Below are positions 46,201 to 55,594 of a stretch of 64,000 nt of DNA, piece by piece. The notes under the pieces are model-generated. The model ran no database searches and was not told the DNA's origin. It was given only the letters and a program-made list of their open reading frames with translations. A program made the position numbers and the translations under genes. Each line of letters begins with the position of its first letter. The stretch's first letter is position 1. Source of the stretch: Terribacillus aidingensis (GTDB lineage: Bacteria; Bacillota; Bacilli; Bacillales; Amphibacillaceae); assembly GCF_900215625.1 (NCBI RefSeq), contig NZ_OBEK01000008.1, positions 1 to 64,000 on the forward strand, given 5' to 3'.

Positions 46201-46334
46201 GGCTGCTGGTTCGCATGATATTGATTCTGTACGTTGTGCTCAGAAGCGTTCCTTGGTTTTAGCTCTGGTTCTTCCTCTACTACTACTTCGGTTATAAAAA
46301 AGTTGCTTAGAGCTTGCTTTAGACGCTCCCACAT
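43206..46334 (-). CDS. sftA: DNA translocase SftA (YtpT)
   Basis: A soluble FtsK-family motor that clears DNA from the closing septum. 1042 residues, about 90 more than in B. subtilis. A short N-terminal segment, then a very long low-complexity linker rich in E, Q, P and K (about 40-590), the FtsK alpha/beta motor with Walker A GATGSGKSV near 727-735 and LLIDPKMVEL, and a C-terminal gamma winged helix (ELYQEALEFVIEHN onward). No TM helix, as expected for SftA versus SpoIIIE. The linker carries a perfect tandem 24-nt repeat. Preceded by the ytpR terminator. Confidence 0.95.
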   Translation of the reverse strand: MWERLKQALSNFFITEVVVEEEPELKPRNASEHNVQNQYHANQQPQAKMAYTYPKERAFRFPMIPDEVNSSSPKTPERPVRSVPAQERQRSTMDNRQKQQQQKKSDYPKRSSNPNRQWQTQTQRPKMVEPKEDKKPFQPSEVPSPVYGFRKRKEEAEEVVTMASIQDRADWKKIAATGAPFYKQQDNANVTSIQAQVSEPSAQAKDLHAAEKEAAAKEQTASLAFEPEGEQLSGEKQPSDRPAPILEAETETTTNMQKNDFEEVEPADLGSNQVIPMQQAAAAEVEQSEELRQEESPELEQPAEWHQEAEQAVGQQQKDEIAAEQADQQEAVMAEAAEWDQAAPMESEQSTELNLEETVKTDQQAEQDYDEPIEVESTALDQNERIDLEEISSSKSEKTLETEQVSKMDKEQLMEASQPERHQAETAIAEQPEEPAQADNAYQIREAHNPIRKSVPFNVFMTPRDKRNQLERAKQPVQGTEEKQDELVLEKQPVQQPIEKPVQAEREKPVQAEREKQPVQQTEHKRNEPELDKQLVHPIEEKQNNLDDTNATVQQHHTEEKQGSAEEVQQQTEPVFSRPPMHLLNDPVEQTVENDAWVDQQTQLLETTLQHFNVNAHVVNAMQGPSVTRFEVQPDMGVKVSKIKGLTDDIKLNMAAKDIRMEAPIPGKNAIGIEVPNAVAKQVGLQEILETEDFMDSSSPLAVGLGLDISGDSIVTNLQKMPHGLIAGATGSGKSVCINTILLSLLYKANHKQVKFLLIDPKMVELAPYNDLPHLVSPVITDTKAATAALKWAVNEMEERYLKFVGEGVRDIGKYNEKLTKQGRYADKLPYLVIVIDELADLMMVSPQDVEDAICRIAQKARAAGIHLLLATQRPSVDVITGLIKANIPTRIAFSVSSAVDSRTIIDTNGAEKLLGKGDMLFIENGARQAQRIQGAFVSDEEIERVVQHVKQTAPPEYLFHHEDLLERRESEEEEDELYQEALEFVIEHNSASASLLQRRFKIGYNRAARLIDHMEMRGVISEQKGSKPRDVLVSLAQLQAE
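44786..44833 (-). repeat. tandem 24-nt repeat in the sftA linker
   Basis: Two identical 24-nt copies (44786-44809 and 44810-44833) that keep the frame and encode two copies of an 8-residue unit, EKPVQAER. Flanking sequence carries decayed copies (EKQPVQQ). Confidence 0.9.
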
Positions 46335-46470
46335 AATAAATCTTCCTTTTTTCAGTATATTAACTTCATTTTAGCAGGTTTTCACAAGTCGTGAAGAGCT
46401 TTACCCTAAAAACATTCTTCCTACACCTAAAAAATATGGTGGTTATTGTCTATAACCATTCTATCTGCCT

Positions 46471-46503
46471 TTAAAAAACACCGGATACTTATGTATCCGG
46501 TGC
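46471..46503 (-). terminator. terminator of ytpPQR
   Basis: Perfect 10-bp stem CACCGGATAC / GTATCCGGTG and six T residues on the minus strand. Confidence 0.88.
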
Positions 46504-46514
46504 TCATATACCTA

Positions 46515-47114
46515 TTATGCTTCAAATGCCTGGCCGACTTTATAGGAGTCATCCAGCACATAGATTCCTTTTTCTTCCGGCGCATTAGGAAGACCCAACT
46601 CTTTTTGTGAACAAATCATTCCGAAAGAGTCCTCTCCGCGCAAGTTGCCAGCTTTTATTTCCAAGCCGCTCGGCATAATGGCGCCTACCTTCGCAACAAC
46701 TACCTTTTGGCCAGCATCCACATTCGGTGCGCCGCAGACAATCTGTACCGTTTCTTCTCCAAGATCTACTTGGCAGACACTTAGTTTGTCAGCATTGCTA
46801 TGCTTTTCTTTTTCTTTCACATAGCCCACGACGAATTTAGGAGTAAGATCCACATCAAAACTATCTTCCAAGTCATTTTGACGGAAAATATCACGAATTT
46901 TATCAACGAATCCTTCATCAGCTTGTACCGTACCGGCAGTTGTGATTTTCATGTACGCTGAAGCACGGAAAATGTTATAACCGACTAATTCGCCTTTATC
47001 TGTGATTCGGACAACGTCTCCGAATCTTTCTTCTTTAATGGAATGGCGATCTCCTTGCTTGATAGCAATCAGCAGTACATCACCGATTCCTTGTTTGTTA
47101 TAAAATGCTTGCAT
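46515..47114 (-). CDS. ytpR: YtpR, tRNA-binding domain protein
   Basis: 199 residues. N-terminal DUF4479 (about 1-85) followed by a tRNA-binding OB fold (about 90-195, [24 protein letters not shown] and IVCGAPNV), similar to the EMAP II / PheT N-terminal domain. The ATG at 47112-47114 is chosen: GGGAGAGG lies 8 nt upstream within the end of ytpQ, and the length matches the family. Longer readings overlap ytpQ by about 120 nt. It lies 1 nt from the ytpQ stop and is translationally coupled. Confidence 0.92.
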   Translation of the reverse strand: MQAFYNKQGIGDVLLIAIKQGDRHSIKEERFGDVVRITDKGELVGYNIFRASAYMKITTAGTVQADEGFVDKIRDIFRQNDLEDSFDVDLTPKFVVGYVKEKEKHSNADKLSVCQVDLGEETVQIVCGAPNVDAGQKVVVAKVGAIMPSGLEIKAGNLRGEDSFGMICSQKELGLPNAPEEKGIYVLDDSYKVGQAFEA

Positions 47115-47115
47115 C

Positions 47116-47937
47116 TTACTTTTCCTCTCCCTTGGCAGATTCTGGTCTGTTCCGCGCCATAATGAATACTGGCTCCAACTTCTTCTCTTCATAAATGAAT
47201 GGTAGGGAAGTAATTGGTACGCGGCCTTCTGCAAAATATTTCATGGTCATCTGTGCTAATATATCATAACCAGTCTTATTTTCAATATCCGCCAGTATAA
47301 GCACGTCTTGGTGAGGGACTGCAACGAGCACTTCCCCTTTTGCATTTGCCCGAAATCCTTCCAGGAGTGATTCATTTAATATACGGCTGGCGTCATATCC
47401 GTCCTGCGTTGCAATGAAATAAAAAGAATTGCCGGCAACTCTGTCTTCTTTCAGCTCAGCAGAGAGACTTCTTGCATTAAACGCAGCAATTTCTCGAAGT
47501 CTTTCTAAATTCCAGCCTTGTTCCTTCATCATTTGTTCATCAATAAGACGATATGATTTTCCGAGGTCCAATGCATAGTATACCCTTGTTTCTGCAGTAT
47601 GGTCGGAGTACACCATATTCAAGCCTGATTTCGTTTTCGATGGGAAGGAAGTTGCCCGTATAACAGGATAGACATGCTGTTCATTACCTTCCAGCTGCTG
47701 CTCCTCATGCATGACACGCAACGCCTCTTTTACATGCTCTTCGAGGTCATCAAGTGCTTTTTCGCCTTTTGTTTCATATTTCGCAATAATGTTAGGAAGT
47801 GCGAGCGTTACGCCTTCCTTCGTGTCCTGCCATTCGACGCGGAATTTGTTCTTATCGCGATCATAGGAAGTGCGCCATGCAGGATCCTGCAAGCGCTCCT
47901 CCAATTTCTTCTTCATTTTCAAAGCCGTCATTTTCAT
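47116..47937 (-). CDS. ytpQ: YtpQ, DUF1444 protein
   Basis: 273 residues, length as in the family. No TM segment; function unknown. Conserved features: [21 protein letters not shown] and [23 protein letters not shown]. Middle gene of the ytpPQR operon, 18 nt downstream of ytpP and coupled to ytpR. GGAG lies ahead of the ATG. Confidence 0.88.
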   Translation of the reverse strand: MKMTALKMKKKLEERLQDPAWRTSYDRDKNKFRVEWQDTKEGVTLALPNIIAKYETKGEKALDDLEEHVKEALRVMHEEQQLEGNEQHVYPVIRATSFPSKTKSGLNMVYSDHTAETRVYYALDLGKSYRLIDEQMMKEQGWNLERLREIAAFNARSLSAELKEDRVAGNSFYFIATQDGYDASRILNESLLEGFRANAKGEVLVAVPHQDVLILADIENKTGYDILAQMTMKYFAEGRVPITSLPFIYEEKKLEPVFIMARNRPESAKGEEK

Positions 47938-47955
47938 ACTCTATTCTCCTTGCAG

Positions 47956-48273
47956 TTATTGCGGTAGGGATTCAATGAACGACTCGATTTCCGCTGTCGT
48001 TTTGCGGTCCTTCGATACGAATCGACCTGTTTCCTTATTCTCGCTGAATGCGATAAAGCTAGGAATACCGAATACATCATATTGCTGACATACATCGATA
48101 AACTGATCACGATCTACATAAATGAACTCGTACTCTTTGTACTTGGCTTCGATTGCCGGCAGCTCTGGTTCAATGATGCGGCAGTCCGGGCACCAATCAG
48201 CAGAGAACATTAAAATTGTTTTGCCGTTTTGCAGTATTTCTTGTAATTGTGCTTCTGATTCCAAATGTTTCAT
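47956..48273 (-). CDS. ytpP: YtpP, thioredoxin-like protein
   Basis: 105 residues with a thioredoxin fold. Active site W27-C28-P29-D30-C31, that is WCPDC instead of WCGPC. The ATG at 48271-48273 has a run of G residues 8 nt upstream and matches the family's start; an in-frame ATG 15 nt further out is too close to that site to be the start. Relatives include spore-associated or bacillithiol-linked thioredoxins. First gene of the operon with ytpQ and ytpR. Confidence 0.9.
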   Translation of the reverse strand: MKHLESEAQLQEILQNGKTILMFSADWCPDCRIIEPELPAIEAKYKEYEFIYVDRDQFIDVCQQYDVFGIPSFIAFSENKETGRFVSKDRKTTAEIESFIESLPQ

Positions 48274-48443
48274 TCGTAAAGCCCCCATTAGTTTTTCTTT
48301 TAGCTTATTTTATCAAAGCCTGCCGGCAAATGCGAATATACTGCGCTAGTCCTATTATATAAAGTAATTTCCACAAGCTAATCGTGATAATTCAAACACA
48401 TAGTTCCATCAAACTATAAAGTTGTCAAACTTTTATTAATTTA

Positions 48444-48472
48444 TTGAAAACGTGGTAGGTTATACCTATAAT
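48444..48472 (+). promoter_or_regulatory. sigma-A promoter of the chemoreceptor gene
   Basis: TTGAAA (48444-48449), 17-nt spacer, perfect TATAAT (48467-48472). No SigD motif seen. Confidence 0.7.
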
Positions 48473-48508
48473 GTAAGAGAGCAGACACTAGCATGTAGGG
48501 GGAGTCAT

Positions 48509-50626
48509 ATGCATACGATACGACAACGTATACGGTTAATTATGTTTTTATCGCTTGCCAGTATACTAATTCTTGGGGCCTTCAGTTTTTACTATTTCTA
48601 TCAGCAAAACAATATGACAGACAAAACACAGCAGTATCAGGAAGCGTATGTGTCCAGTCAATATATTAAGGATGACATGCTAGATACGATTGAGAAGCAA
48701 GAAACATATTTGGCACAGCCATCCGCATCAAATGAGGAGACGGTATTAGGCGCTATCGCTAGTGTCCATAAGTCAGCTGCTACATATGAGGAAAAATATA
48801 AGGATACAAAGGAACTGCGGGAATACTTTGCACAAATCAAAGAAAGTGCTGCTACATATGAGCGTGAGCTTGAAAAAGTGACGAGTATGAACGAAACGAT
48901 TGGCTACACATCTGATGAAGGACTTCGAAAAATTATTCAAGATGCTTCTGACAGTTTCCATAGCATTGCGTCCAACTCAGGTGACGATGTATCGAGCAAC
49001 TTAGAAGATGTACTTCAAACAGAGCGTGACATCATTCAGCCGCCAAATGGCGCTGTTCCAAATAAGAAAGCCTTCGATGAAGCTGTCAGTGCTTTTAAAT
49101 CAGCTATTTCTGAAGCAAATTTAGATAGTGATGCCTTAAGTGCGATCAATTCCAGTCTTTTAAAATATAGATCCGCTATGTCGACGCTAGCTGACACACG
49201 CACACAGGCGGCAGAGCTGGCTGCCAATTTTGAAACAGCTGCGCTGGAGGTCACAACCACAGTAGATAGTGTCGGACAGACAGCTGTTGAGCAGATGAAT
49301 GAAATGAAAGAAGCGAATCAACAGACATCCACCATCCTAGGAATCATTCTGCTTACCGTTATCGCACTAAGCTTCCTGCTCGTACTTTGTATCGGCTGGC
49401 CGCTTATTCGCGCAATCTCAAAATCAATTTCACAGCTGAAAGAAGCCGCTGAAATTATTGGAGATGGCAATCTCGCTTACCGCGTCCCGATTACAACAAA
49501 GGATGAAATGGCCGACGTTGGCAAAACGTTTAATCAGATGGCTGCGAAAATGGAACATTCTATGGTGAAAGTGAAAGATGCTTCCGAAATAATGGATGAG
49601 TCTTCCTCGTATTTAGCAGCAGCTTCCCAGCAGACAGCAGCTCAATACGAAGAAGTAAACCAAGCAATTGGTCAAGTTGCAGGGGGCGCACAGGATCAAG
49701 CAGCGCAATTAGAAGAAAGCGGAACATTACTTGAGAAAGTGCGATACAGCATTCAGATGATGAGGTCAGAAACAGCTCATGTAGAAACAGCAATGAAACA
49801 AGCAGAATTAGAAGGCAGCCACGGTCTCGAGCAGATGCAGCAATTGCACACGACATCCGCTAGCTTCCTGACACTTGCCCAAACCTTAACAACAGAAATC
49901 CAGCAAGCAGTGAAACAGGCTGATCAAATACGTTCGATTGTAAAAACTATCGAAGAAATTTCGGAGAGCACAAACTTGCTGGCATTAAATGCGGCTATTG
50001 AATCTGCCCGTGCAGGCGAACATGGCAAAGGATTTGCTGTCGTAGCCGATGAAGTGAAAAAGCTAGCAGAGCGTTCAAAGCAAGAAGCGCAGCAAATTCA
50101 TAAACTAGTAGGGTCGATGAATCAGCAAATGACAGATTTGGCAGAAGAAGCGAAAGCATTTGACGCTTTCCAGCAAGTGCAAGCAGCTAGTGTTGAAGAA
50201 ACGAGAAGTGCTTTTGACCGCATTCATCGTCAGCTGCAGGAAGGCAGCACAAAGGTGAAAGATATTACATCATCTGTGTCGGATGTAGCTGCTAACAACG
50301 AGGCAGTTGCCGACATGCTTGGGCACATCAACCAAATTTCCGAAGAAGCAGCTTCCACTGCAGAAGAAGTTGCAGCTTCCAGTGATACGCAAGCTGCATC
50401 AATCGACATGCTCACAAATGCTGCTTCTCAATTGCAGCAGCTTGCCAAAGATTTAGCCACAGAAGTGTCACAGTTCGAATTTGCAGCTGTTCCATCCGCT
50501 GACAGTGAAGATGAATCTTTTGCAGAAGAAAAAGAGCAAGAAGATACATCCATAGAAGCTGCACCCTCTTACAAAAAAAAGCACGCTGAACAAGCAAAAG
50601 AAGAAGATATGAAGAAAACATCATAA
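48509..50626 (+). CDS. methyl-accepting chemotaxis protein
   Basis: Chemoreceptor of 705 residues. TM1 about 11-31, an extracellular helical-bundle sensor (about 35-275, charged, few aromatics), TM2 about 283-303, HAMP (to about 355), then the signalling domain with the hairpin tip [35 protein letters not shown] near 487-521 and a charged C-terminal tail ([14 protein letters not shown]). The ATG at 48509 has GGGGGAG just upstream. The ligand is not evident. Flagellar genes are not in the window. Confidence 0.92.
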   Translation: MHTIRQRIRLIMFLSLASILILGAFSFYYFYQQNNMTDKTQQYQEAYVSSQYIKDDMLDTIEKQETYLAQPSASNEETVLGAIASVHKSAATYEEKYKDTKELREYFAQIKESAATYERELEKVTSMNETIGYTSDEGLRKIIQDASDSFHSIASNSGDDVSSNLEDVLQTERDIIQPPNGAVPNKKAFDEAVSAFKSAISEANLDSDALSAINSSLLKYRSAMSTLADTRTQAAELAANFETAALEVTTTVDSVGQTAVEQMNEMKEANQQTSTILGIILLTVIALSFLLVLCIGWPLIRAISKSISQLKEAAEIIGDGNLAYRVPITTKDEMADVGKTFNQMAAKMEHSMVKVKDASEIMDESSSYLAAASQQTAAQYEEVNQAIGQVAGGAQDQAAQLEESGTLLEKVRYSIQMMRSETAHVETAMKQAELEGSHGLEQMQQLHTTSASFLTLAQTLTTEIQQAVKQADQIRSIVKTIEEISESTNLLALNAAIESARAGEHGKGFAVVADEVKKLAERSKQEAQQIHKLVGSMNQQMTDLAEEAKAFDAFQQVQAASVEETRSAFDRIHRQLQEGSTKVKDITSSVSDVAANNEAVADMLGHINQISEEAASTAEEVAASSDTQAASIDMLTNAASQLQQLAKDLATEVSQFEFAAVPSADSEDESFAEEKEQEDTSIEAAPSYKKKHAEQAKEEDMKKTS

Positions 50627-50691
50627 ATAAAGTCAGTTTGAAGCGTGCCCTTTGTAAAGGATCATAGTAAAGAAACTCGGCAGCCTCTTAA

Positions 50692-50730
50692 GGAGATGAT
50701 CCCTGTATGGTACAGGGATCATCTCTTTTA
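50692..50730 (+). terminator. terminator of the chemoreceptor gene
   Basis: Perfect 15-bp stem (GAGATGATCCCTGTA / TACAGGGATCATCTC), loop TGG, then TTTT. Confidence 0.9.
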
Positions 50731-50801
50731 GATACTGCTGCCGCCGTCTGTAATGGTTGTAGTAGGTTATAGCTCTGTATTGGTTCTTTTAAATTTCCAT
50801 C

Positions 50802-52214
50802 TTACAATAACCAAATTCCGATGATGGTAGAAAGTGACAGTCCGATGACGACTGGGATAAAACATTGCCTCACTAATTCCATCACTGGCACACGTGCAAA
50901 TCCAGCAATTGCTACAATAGATGACCAGGCAATCAGCGTGCCGCCGCCAACCCAGATTGCTCCCATTTGTCCGATAGCTGCAAGCGTAGAGGCTTCCATG
51001 CCGACAGCCGGTGCTAGGGCACCTGAAAGCGCTCCGACAAGAGGAAGTCCGGAAAAGCCTGAACCGTCCAGTCCGGTTACCATACCGACTATCAGCAATC
51101 CAAATCCCGCGAAAATTGGATTCTCTGGAATATAGTGCTGACCAGCCTCTACTAAATCAAAGAGAAAAGAAGGAGCCTTCGCTGCATCTTCCAGACCGAA
51201 TATCTTGGCAGATATTTCTCCGCTCCCTAAAAAGAAAAAACCAGCAATCGGAATGACTGGTCCCATTGCCCGAAAAGCAAAAGTAAAGCCATCCACCAAA
51301 TGGTCGCTCACTTTATGCAAGGACTGCTTCCAATTGTAAGCAATCGCCGCTGCCATCATGAGCAGGATAGCAGCACCGCCGATTAAAGCAGCCCCATCTC
51401 CTCCTTCAAGCGAAGCAGTATTGCTCAAGGACGCATAAGCCATATAAATTACAACAACAAGAAAGCCTGCAGGTACCAAAATGGCAAACAACATACTGAA
51501 CCTTGGTTTTTTACCTGCATAATCCTCACTAGATGCATCGTTTCCGTTCCACCTTTCCAGGTGTTTGATGGAAGGAAAAGAGATTTTCTTTCGAATACGA
51601 AAGTAGGCCAGCAGCAAGGCTGTGATGCCAGTAATTAGCGATAAAACAAGCGCTTTGTCAGCCACATCTGCAGTGTCTACTCCAGCAGCAGATGCACTCA
51701 GCATCGGTGCAATTTTAATAATATAGTCAGCAGAAAGCGCCATACCTTGGCCCGAGATGGCCATTGCCACACCAGTTGCTAGTGGCGGCAAACCGGCTTT
51801 GACTGCAACTGGAAGCAAAATTGCACCTACGAGCGGCACTGCCGGTGTAGGCCAAAAAAATAGAGAAATACAGTACGTAATAAGTGCCAGCACCCAAAAA
51901 GAAGTGTGGCCGTTCGTCATAATATAACCAAAAGGGCGGATCATTCGTTCATCAGCCCGCAGCGCTTTTAAAGACTGCAGCAAAGCAGTCATAACAGTAA
52001 TAATTAAAAAGATATTAAACAGCTCGGAGGCAGCTGTGAGACTAGCACTGAAGGTTACCTGCAAACCCTCTACAAGTGTCCCGGTGTACACCCAACCGAC
52101 TAAGAAGGTCATCAATAATGATGGAACCAACACATTCTGCCGCACAAGCATCGTTAAAATGATTAAGAGTGTTCCTGCCAGATACATCCAGTGGGCTATC
52201 GTTAAGTCTGTCAA
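50802..52214 (-). CDS. ion-transporter superfamily permease of unknown substrate
   Basis: 470 residues with 11-12 hydrophobic helices and no recognised cytoplasmic domain. Re-entrant-like motifs FFWPTPAVPLVGAILLPVA near 120-140 and DGSGFSGLPLVGALSGA near 380-396, with the pseudo-symmetry of GntP/DcuC/CitMHS-type carriers, suggest an organic-anion transporter. It has no partner gene here. TTG or ATG start with AAAGGAGG upstream (plus strand TCCTCCTTT at about 52223). Substrate unknown. Confidence 0.65.
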   Translation of the reverse strand: MTDLTIAHWMYLAGTLLIILTMLVRQNVLVPSLLMTFLVGWVYTGTLVEGLQVTFSASLTAASELFNIFLIITVMTALLQSLKALRADERMIRPFGYIMTNGHTSFWVLALITYCISLFFWPTPAVPLVGAILLPVAVKAGLPPLATGVAMAISGQGMALSADYIIKIAPMLSASAAGVDTADVADKALVLSLITGITALLLAYFRIRKKISFPSIKHLERWNGNDASSEDYAGKKPRFSMLFAILVPAGFLVVVIYMAYASLSNTASLEGGDGAALIGGAAILLMMAAAIAYNWKQSLHKVSDHLVDGFTFAFRAMGPVIPIAGFFFLGSGEISAKIFGLEDAAKAPSFLFDLVEAGQHYIPENPIFAGFGLLIVGMVTGLDGSGFSGLPLVGALSGALAPAVGMEASTLAAIGQMGAIWVGGGTLIAWSSIVAIAGFARVPVMELVRQCFIPVVIGLSLSTIIGIWLL

Positions 52215-52345
52215 GCGGTTTCCTCCTTTATCTCAGCATGTGCCATAGCCTATGTAAGACAGAAGAAGCCGGTGACTATTTGCTTCATTGCATTCTCAAA
52301 AAGATAATCCTCACAGCAGCTCCTCAGAAAGACAGGAACCCATCC

Positions 52346-52391
52346 TAAAAAAAAAAGAAGGAAGCGGATCATCTTTCCGCTTCCTTCTTTT
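52346..52391 (-). terminator. terminator overlapping the end of the DUF84 gene
   Basis: Stem AAGAAGGAAGCGGA / TTCCGCTTCCTTCTT followed by ten T residues on the minus strand. The DUF84 stop codon (52369-52371) lies in the loop, so the stem is also coding. Confidence 0.88.
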
Positions 52392-52890
52392 GGTTATATT
52401 GATAAAAGCTATACTGCCCTTTTAGCAGTAAGCAAACATGCTCAAACATAACGCCGCGGGACATGTGGCCATTTGTGAACACGCCGACTGCTCCCTCTGT
52501 TGTTGAGATATCTTCTTTATTTGTAAATGCGCGCATAACTGGGCCCAGTTCCTCACCGGCAAGCACAGGCTGTGCAATGAATTCTGGCAGGAGCAGCTTT
52601 GCGCCGCTTGCACTCCACACGTTATCACCAATTGACAAAGCTCCCCAATTACAGATATACAGACCGTCGTCCATTAACGTGACGCCGCCTTCTAGTCCGA
52701 TGCCGGCCGCTGCACCTGGCAAACTGCTGCAAGCCCTCGCCCGCTGGATGGCTCCCTGACGTGTTTCCTCGTCACTCATTGGCTGTGCCCGCACACCAGA
52801 ATCAACACTGGCGCCTTCCAAATCCCAAGTGTCTCCGAAAACAGCTTTAACAGCCTGTATTTTCGCAGGATTTCTTGATCCAATAATCAT
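52369..52890 (-). CDS. DUF84 / YjjX-family non-canonical NTP phosphatase
   Basis: Predicted to hydrolyse ITP and XTP, so keeping them out of nucleic acids. 173 residues. The NTP-binding start IIGSRNPAKIQAVKAVF, GLEGGV and the GPVMR block are typical. I start at the ATG at 52888-52890 (GGAAAG 6 nt upstream) and not at the TTG two codons earlier. It lies 31 nt downstream of ytoP and is co-directional. The last codons lie within the terminator stem. Confidence 0.85.
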   Translation of the reverse strand: MIIGSRNPAKIQAVKAVFGDTWDLEGASVDSGVRAQPMSDEETRQGAIQRARACSSLPGAAAGIGLEGGVTLMDDGLYICNWGALSIGDNVWSASGAKLLLPEFIAQPVLAGEELGPVMRAFTNKEDISTTEGAVGVFTNGHMSRGVMFEHVCLLLKGQYSFYQYNQKKEAER

Positions 52891-52921
52891 TTTCAACTTT
52901 CCATGCTTCCTTCCCTGCTGC

Positions 52922-53989
52922 TTAGTCGTTCTTTGTAATAAGGTCTACTGTTGACTGATTGGTAGAACGGACAAGTTTTAACAGCAGTTCTTTGGCTGCT
53001 GCATAATCATCGACATGAATAATGCTTGCACTTGTATGCACATAGCGGGAAACAATCCCAATAACTGCAGACGGCACGCCTTCGTGCGCCAAGTGCACAC
53101 GTCCTGCATCTGTTCCGCCTTTTCCAACATAATATTGATAATTAATATTATTTGATTCAGCTGTATCCAATATGAATTCGCGCATGTTGCGGTTCATGAT
53201 CATCGTACCGTCAAAAATACGCAGCAAAGCCCCTTGGCCAAGATGTCCGAACGCCTGCTTGTCACCGCCAACATCGTTTGCTGGAGAAGCATCAAGTGCG
53301 TAGAAGATATCCGGGTTGATCATATTAGCAGCAACTTGCGCACCACGCAGACCAACTTCCTCCTGAACGGTTGCACCTGCATATAATTCATTTGGAAGTG
53401 TTTCACCTGCCACTTGCTCCATTAATTCTAAAGCTAATCCGCAGCCGTACCGATTATCCCACGCTTTGGCCAATATCTTTTTCTCATTTGCCATTGGCGT
53501 AAACGGCATGAACGGCAGAATTTGCTGACCAAGCTGAATACCAATTTCATAAGCATCTCGTTCGTCATCTGCTCCAATATCAATCAGCATACTCTCAATT
53601 GACGCTGGTTTGTTCCGCTGTTCTGGTGTCAAAAGATGCGGCGGTGTTGAACTGATTACGCCGGGAATTGGACCCGCATCTGTCATGACTTGCACGCGCT
53701 GCGCAAGAAGAACTTGGCTCCACCAGCCACCCAGCGTCTGGAATCGGATCAAGCCATTCGGTGTGACACCAGTGACCATAAAGCCAACTTCATCCATATG
53801 ACCTGCAGCCATTACTTTTGGTCCATCGCCTTTTTTCACACCGAAGATACCGCCAAGTTTATCCTGAATAATATCGTCAGCATACGGCTTCAGCCTTTCT
53901 TTCATGAAAGCACGCATCAGATGTTCATTTCCTGGAGCCGCCTGAAGCTCGGTCAACTGTTTAAATAAATCTAATGTTTTTTTGTTCAT
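52922..53989 (-). CDS. ytoP: M42-family aminopeptidase YtoP
   Basis: Cytosolic dimetal aminopeptidase related to glutamyl aminopeptidase PepA, 355 residues. Ligands: H in [10 protein letters not shown] near 68, D in [11 protein letters not shown] near 180, EE in [10 protein letters not shown] near 212-213, D in YALDAS near 235 and a late H in [10 protein letters not shown]. Complete and in the position seen in B. subtilis. GGAG-like ribosome site AAAGGGAG precedes the ATG. Confidence 0.93.
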   Translation of the reverse strand: MNKKTLDLFKQLTELQAAPGNEHLMRAFMKERLKPYADDIIQDKLGGIFGVKKGDGPKVMAAGHMDEVGFMVTGVTPNGLIRFQTLGGWWSQVLLAQRVQVMTDAGPIPGVISSTPPHLLTPEQRNKPASIESMLIDIGADDERDAYEIGIQLGQQILPFMPFTPMANEKKILAKAWDNRYGCGLALELMEQVAGETLPNELYAGATVQEEVGLRGAQVAANMINPDIFYALDASPANDVGGDKQAFGHLGQGALLRIFDGTMIMNRNMREFILDTAESNNINYQYYVGKGGTDAGRVHLAHEGVPSAVIGIVSRYVHTSASIIHVDDYAAAKELLLKLVRSTNQSTVDLITKND

Positions 53990-54133
53990 ATATATATGTA
54001 CTCCCTTTTTGTCAGACTATTGTATATCTATTGTAAACTATTGACCATCAACATGCCATAAAGGTTGTTTCGTTTTATATTTTAACGGTAATAAGCTATA
54101 ATAGAAGATAACTTATGTTGAAGAGGTGACAAA

Positions 54134-54451
54134 ATGGGCGTTAAAAAAACAGTAGCAGTTGTAGGTGCAGGTCTGGCAGCTGGATATTTTCTTCAGAAGC
54201 AGATTGCAAAACAACAAAAAGTAACTCCAGAAAAAGCACTTAAATTCGCAAAAGAAGCGTTTAAGAAAGAAGGACCAATCAGCGGTTCTTGGATTTATAT
54301 GAAACCAGAAGAAAAAGTGAAGCACGGTCTCACATATAATGTATACCGCGGCGGTATCTCCCGCACAATTGATGGAGAACCTGCACAATACGAATTCTTC
54401 GTTGATGTAGAAACTGGATCCGTTATCGACGCTGTCGAAACAGCGTCTTAA
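54134..54451 (+). CDS. ytzB: YtzB, PepSY-domain protein
   Basis: 105 residues. An N-terminal hydrophobic segment (about 5-22) that could be an uncleaved anchor or signal, then a PepSY domain (about 30-100, VTPEKALKFAKEAFKKEGPISGSWIYMKP and YEFFVDVETGSVIDA). PepSY domains inhibit peptidases; the neighbouring M42 and other peptidases make that a plausible but unproven link. GAGGTGAC precedes the ATG. Confidence 0.85.
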   Translation: MGVKKTVAVVGAGLAAGYFLQKQIAKQQKVTPEKALKFAKEAFKKEGPISGSWIYMKPEEKVKHGLTYNVYRGGISRTIDGEPAQYEFFVDVETGSVIDAVETAS

Positions 54452-54536
54452 TTAAAATTAACTGCACTCTAAAGGTTACAAACATGTAGCTTTTGGGGTG
54501 TATTTTTTTATGCTTACCATTCCAGCAATGGAGTGT

Positions 54537-54587
54537 ACAAAAAAACTGGCAGGAAAATGATGGATCATCTTCCTGCCAGTTTTTTTA
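54537..54587. terminator. bidirectional terminator between ytzB and trmB
   Basis: Long stem (AAAACTGGCAGGAA / TTCCTGCCAGTTTT) with T runs on both strands; it touches the trmB stop codon. Confidence 0.88.
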
Positions 54588-55223
54588 TTGGAACGACGCG
54601 ACACTCCGGTAAATACGGTAGCCTCGGGAAGAGAATTTCTCTTCATACTCTGTTTTCACATTCAAAGGATCATTCTCTGCGTGCAAATCAAGCTTCACTT
54701 CCTGCAATATCATTCCGAAGCGGGAAAAGCTCGACAAGGAATACTCAAAGAGCTTTTGGTTATCCGTCTTGAATATAACTTCGCCTTTTTCCTTTAGAAC
54801 TGCTTTATACTGCTCTAAAAAGCTGCTGAATGTTAATCGTCGCTTTTCATGTTTGTTTTTCGGCCATGGATCGGAGAAATTGAGATAGATCGTATCTACT
54901 TCATTCTCTTCGAACAATTCACGAAAATCAGCAGCATTTTCATTCAACAGCCGGACGTTTGGCAGCGCAGAATCTGCTGCTTTCTCAACTGCTGTAACGA
55001 TAATACTTTTTGCCAATTCGATGCCGATAAAATTGTATTCCGGGTGCTGGGCTGCCATTCCGGTAATGAACTGCCCTTTACCTGATCCAATCTCTACACA
55101 TAGCGGTTTGTCGTTGCCGAATAGCTCCCGCCACTTTCCTTTATATTGCTTTGGTTCATGGATGACGATATGGTCATGTTCTTTCAAAAAATCGTCTGCC
55201 CATGGTTTATGGCGCACACGCAT
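54585..55223 (-). CDS. trmB: tRNA (guanine-46-N7)-methyltransferase TrmB
   Basis: 212 residues, equal to the Bacillus family. SAM motif EIGSGKGQFI near 45-54, YNFIGIELAKS near 66-76, and the catalytic NFSDPWPKNKHEKRR block. The ATG at 55221-55223 is chosen: GGAGTG lies 6 nt upstream and the start MRVRHKPWADDFL is conserved. Longer readings would overlap the divergent ytzH start. Confidence 0.95.
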   Translation of the reverse strand: MRVRHKPWADDFLKEHDHIVIHEPKQYKGKWRELFGNDKPLCVEIGSGKGQFITGMAAQHPEYNFIGIELAKSIIVTAVEKAADSALPNVRLLNENAADFRELFEENEVDTIYLNFSDPWPKNKHEKRRLTFSSFLEQYKAVLKEKGEVIFKTDNQKLFEYSLSSFSRFGMILQEVKLDLHAENDPLNVKTEYEEKFSSRGYRIYRSVASFQ

Positions 55224-55309
55224 ATATCTCACTCCTATTACTGTCCTTCCCTCCTGCATAGTTTGGTGCCAAAACGCACACGCTATGCTTAGGAAGGAGG
55301 AGAAAATCG

Positions 55310-55594
55310 ATGTCACTTTCCGTTGATAATCAACTCGGTTTGCTTCGTGATATCCTCAGTGAACATTGCGAATCCTGCTGCGGCAGTAAATCCGAATGCG
55401 AACAAATATCACGATTAGCACGTTCTATTTTATCTAATAAATCATCCGATCAGCATGAGATTTTGGCGATGCTTCCCGGTATCCACTCCTACAGCTCAGC
55501 TGGTGAAAAAGCTGCCGATATTAATGCCCATATCACGAACAACAGAGGCCAGCTTGAGAACTGGGTCGAGACAATCGACAGTCTGCAGGGTTAA
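55310..55594 (+). CDS. ytzH: YtzH-like protein
   Basis: 94 residues, no TM helix. Conserved N terminus (LSVDNQLGLLRDILSEHCESCCGSKSECEQISRL in relatives) with four cysteines in the CESCCGSKSEC stretch, which could bind a metal. Function unknown. AGGAAGGAGGAG precedes the ATG. It overlaps convergent ytmP by 4 nt and has no terminator of its own. Confidence 0.85.
   Translation: MSLSVDNQLGLLRDILSEHCESCCGSKSECEQISRLARSILSNKSSDQHEILAMLPGIHSYSSAGEKAADINAHITNNRGQLENWVETIDSLQG

Noticed and set aside
46515-47234. YtpR start at 47234
   Set aside because: It would overlap ytpQ by about 120 nt and add 40 residues not typical of the family; the ATG at 47114 has a strong ribosome site.
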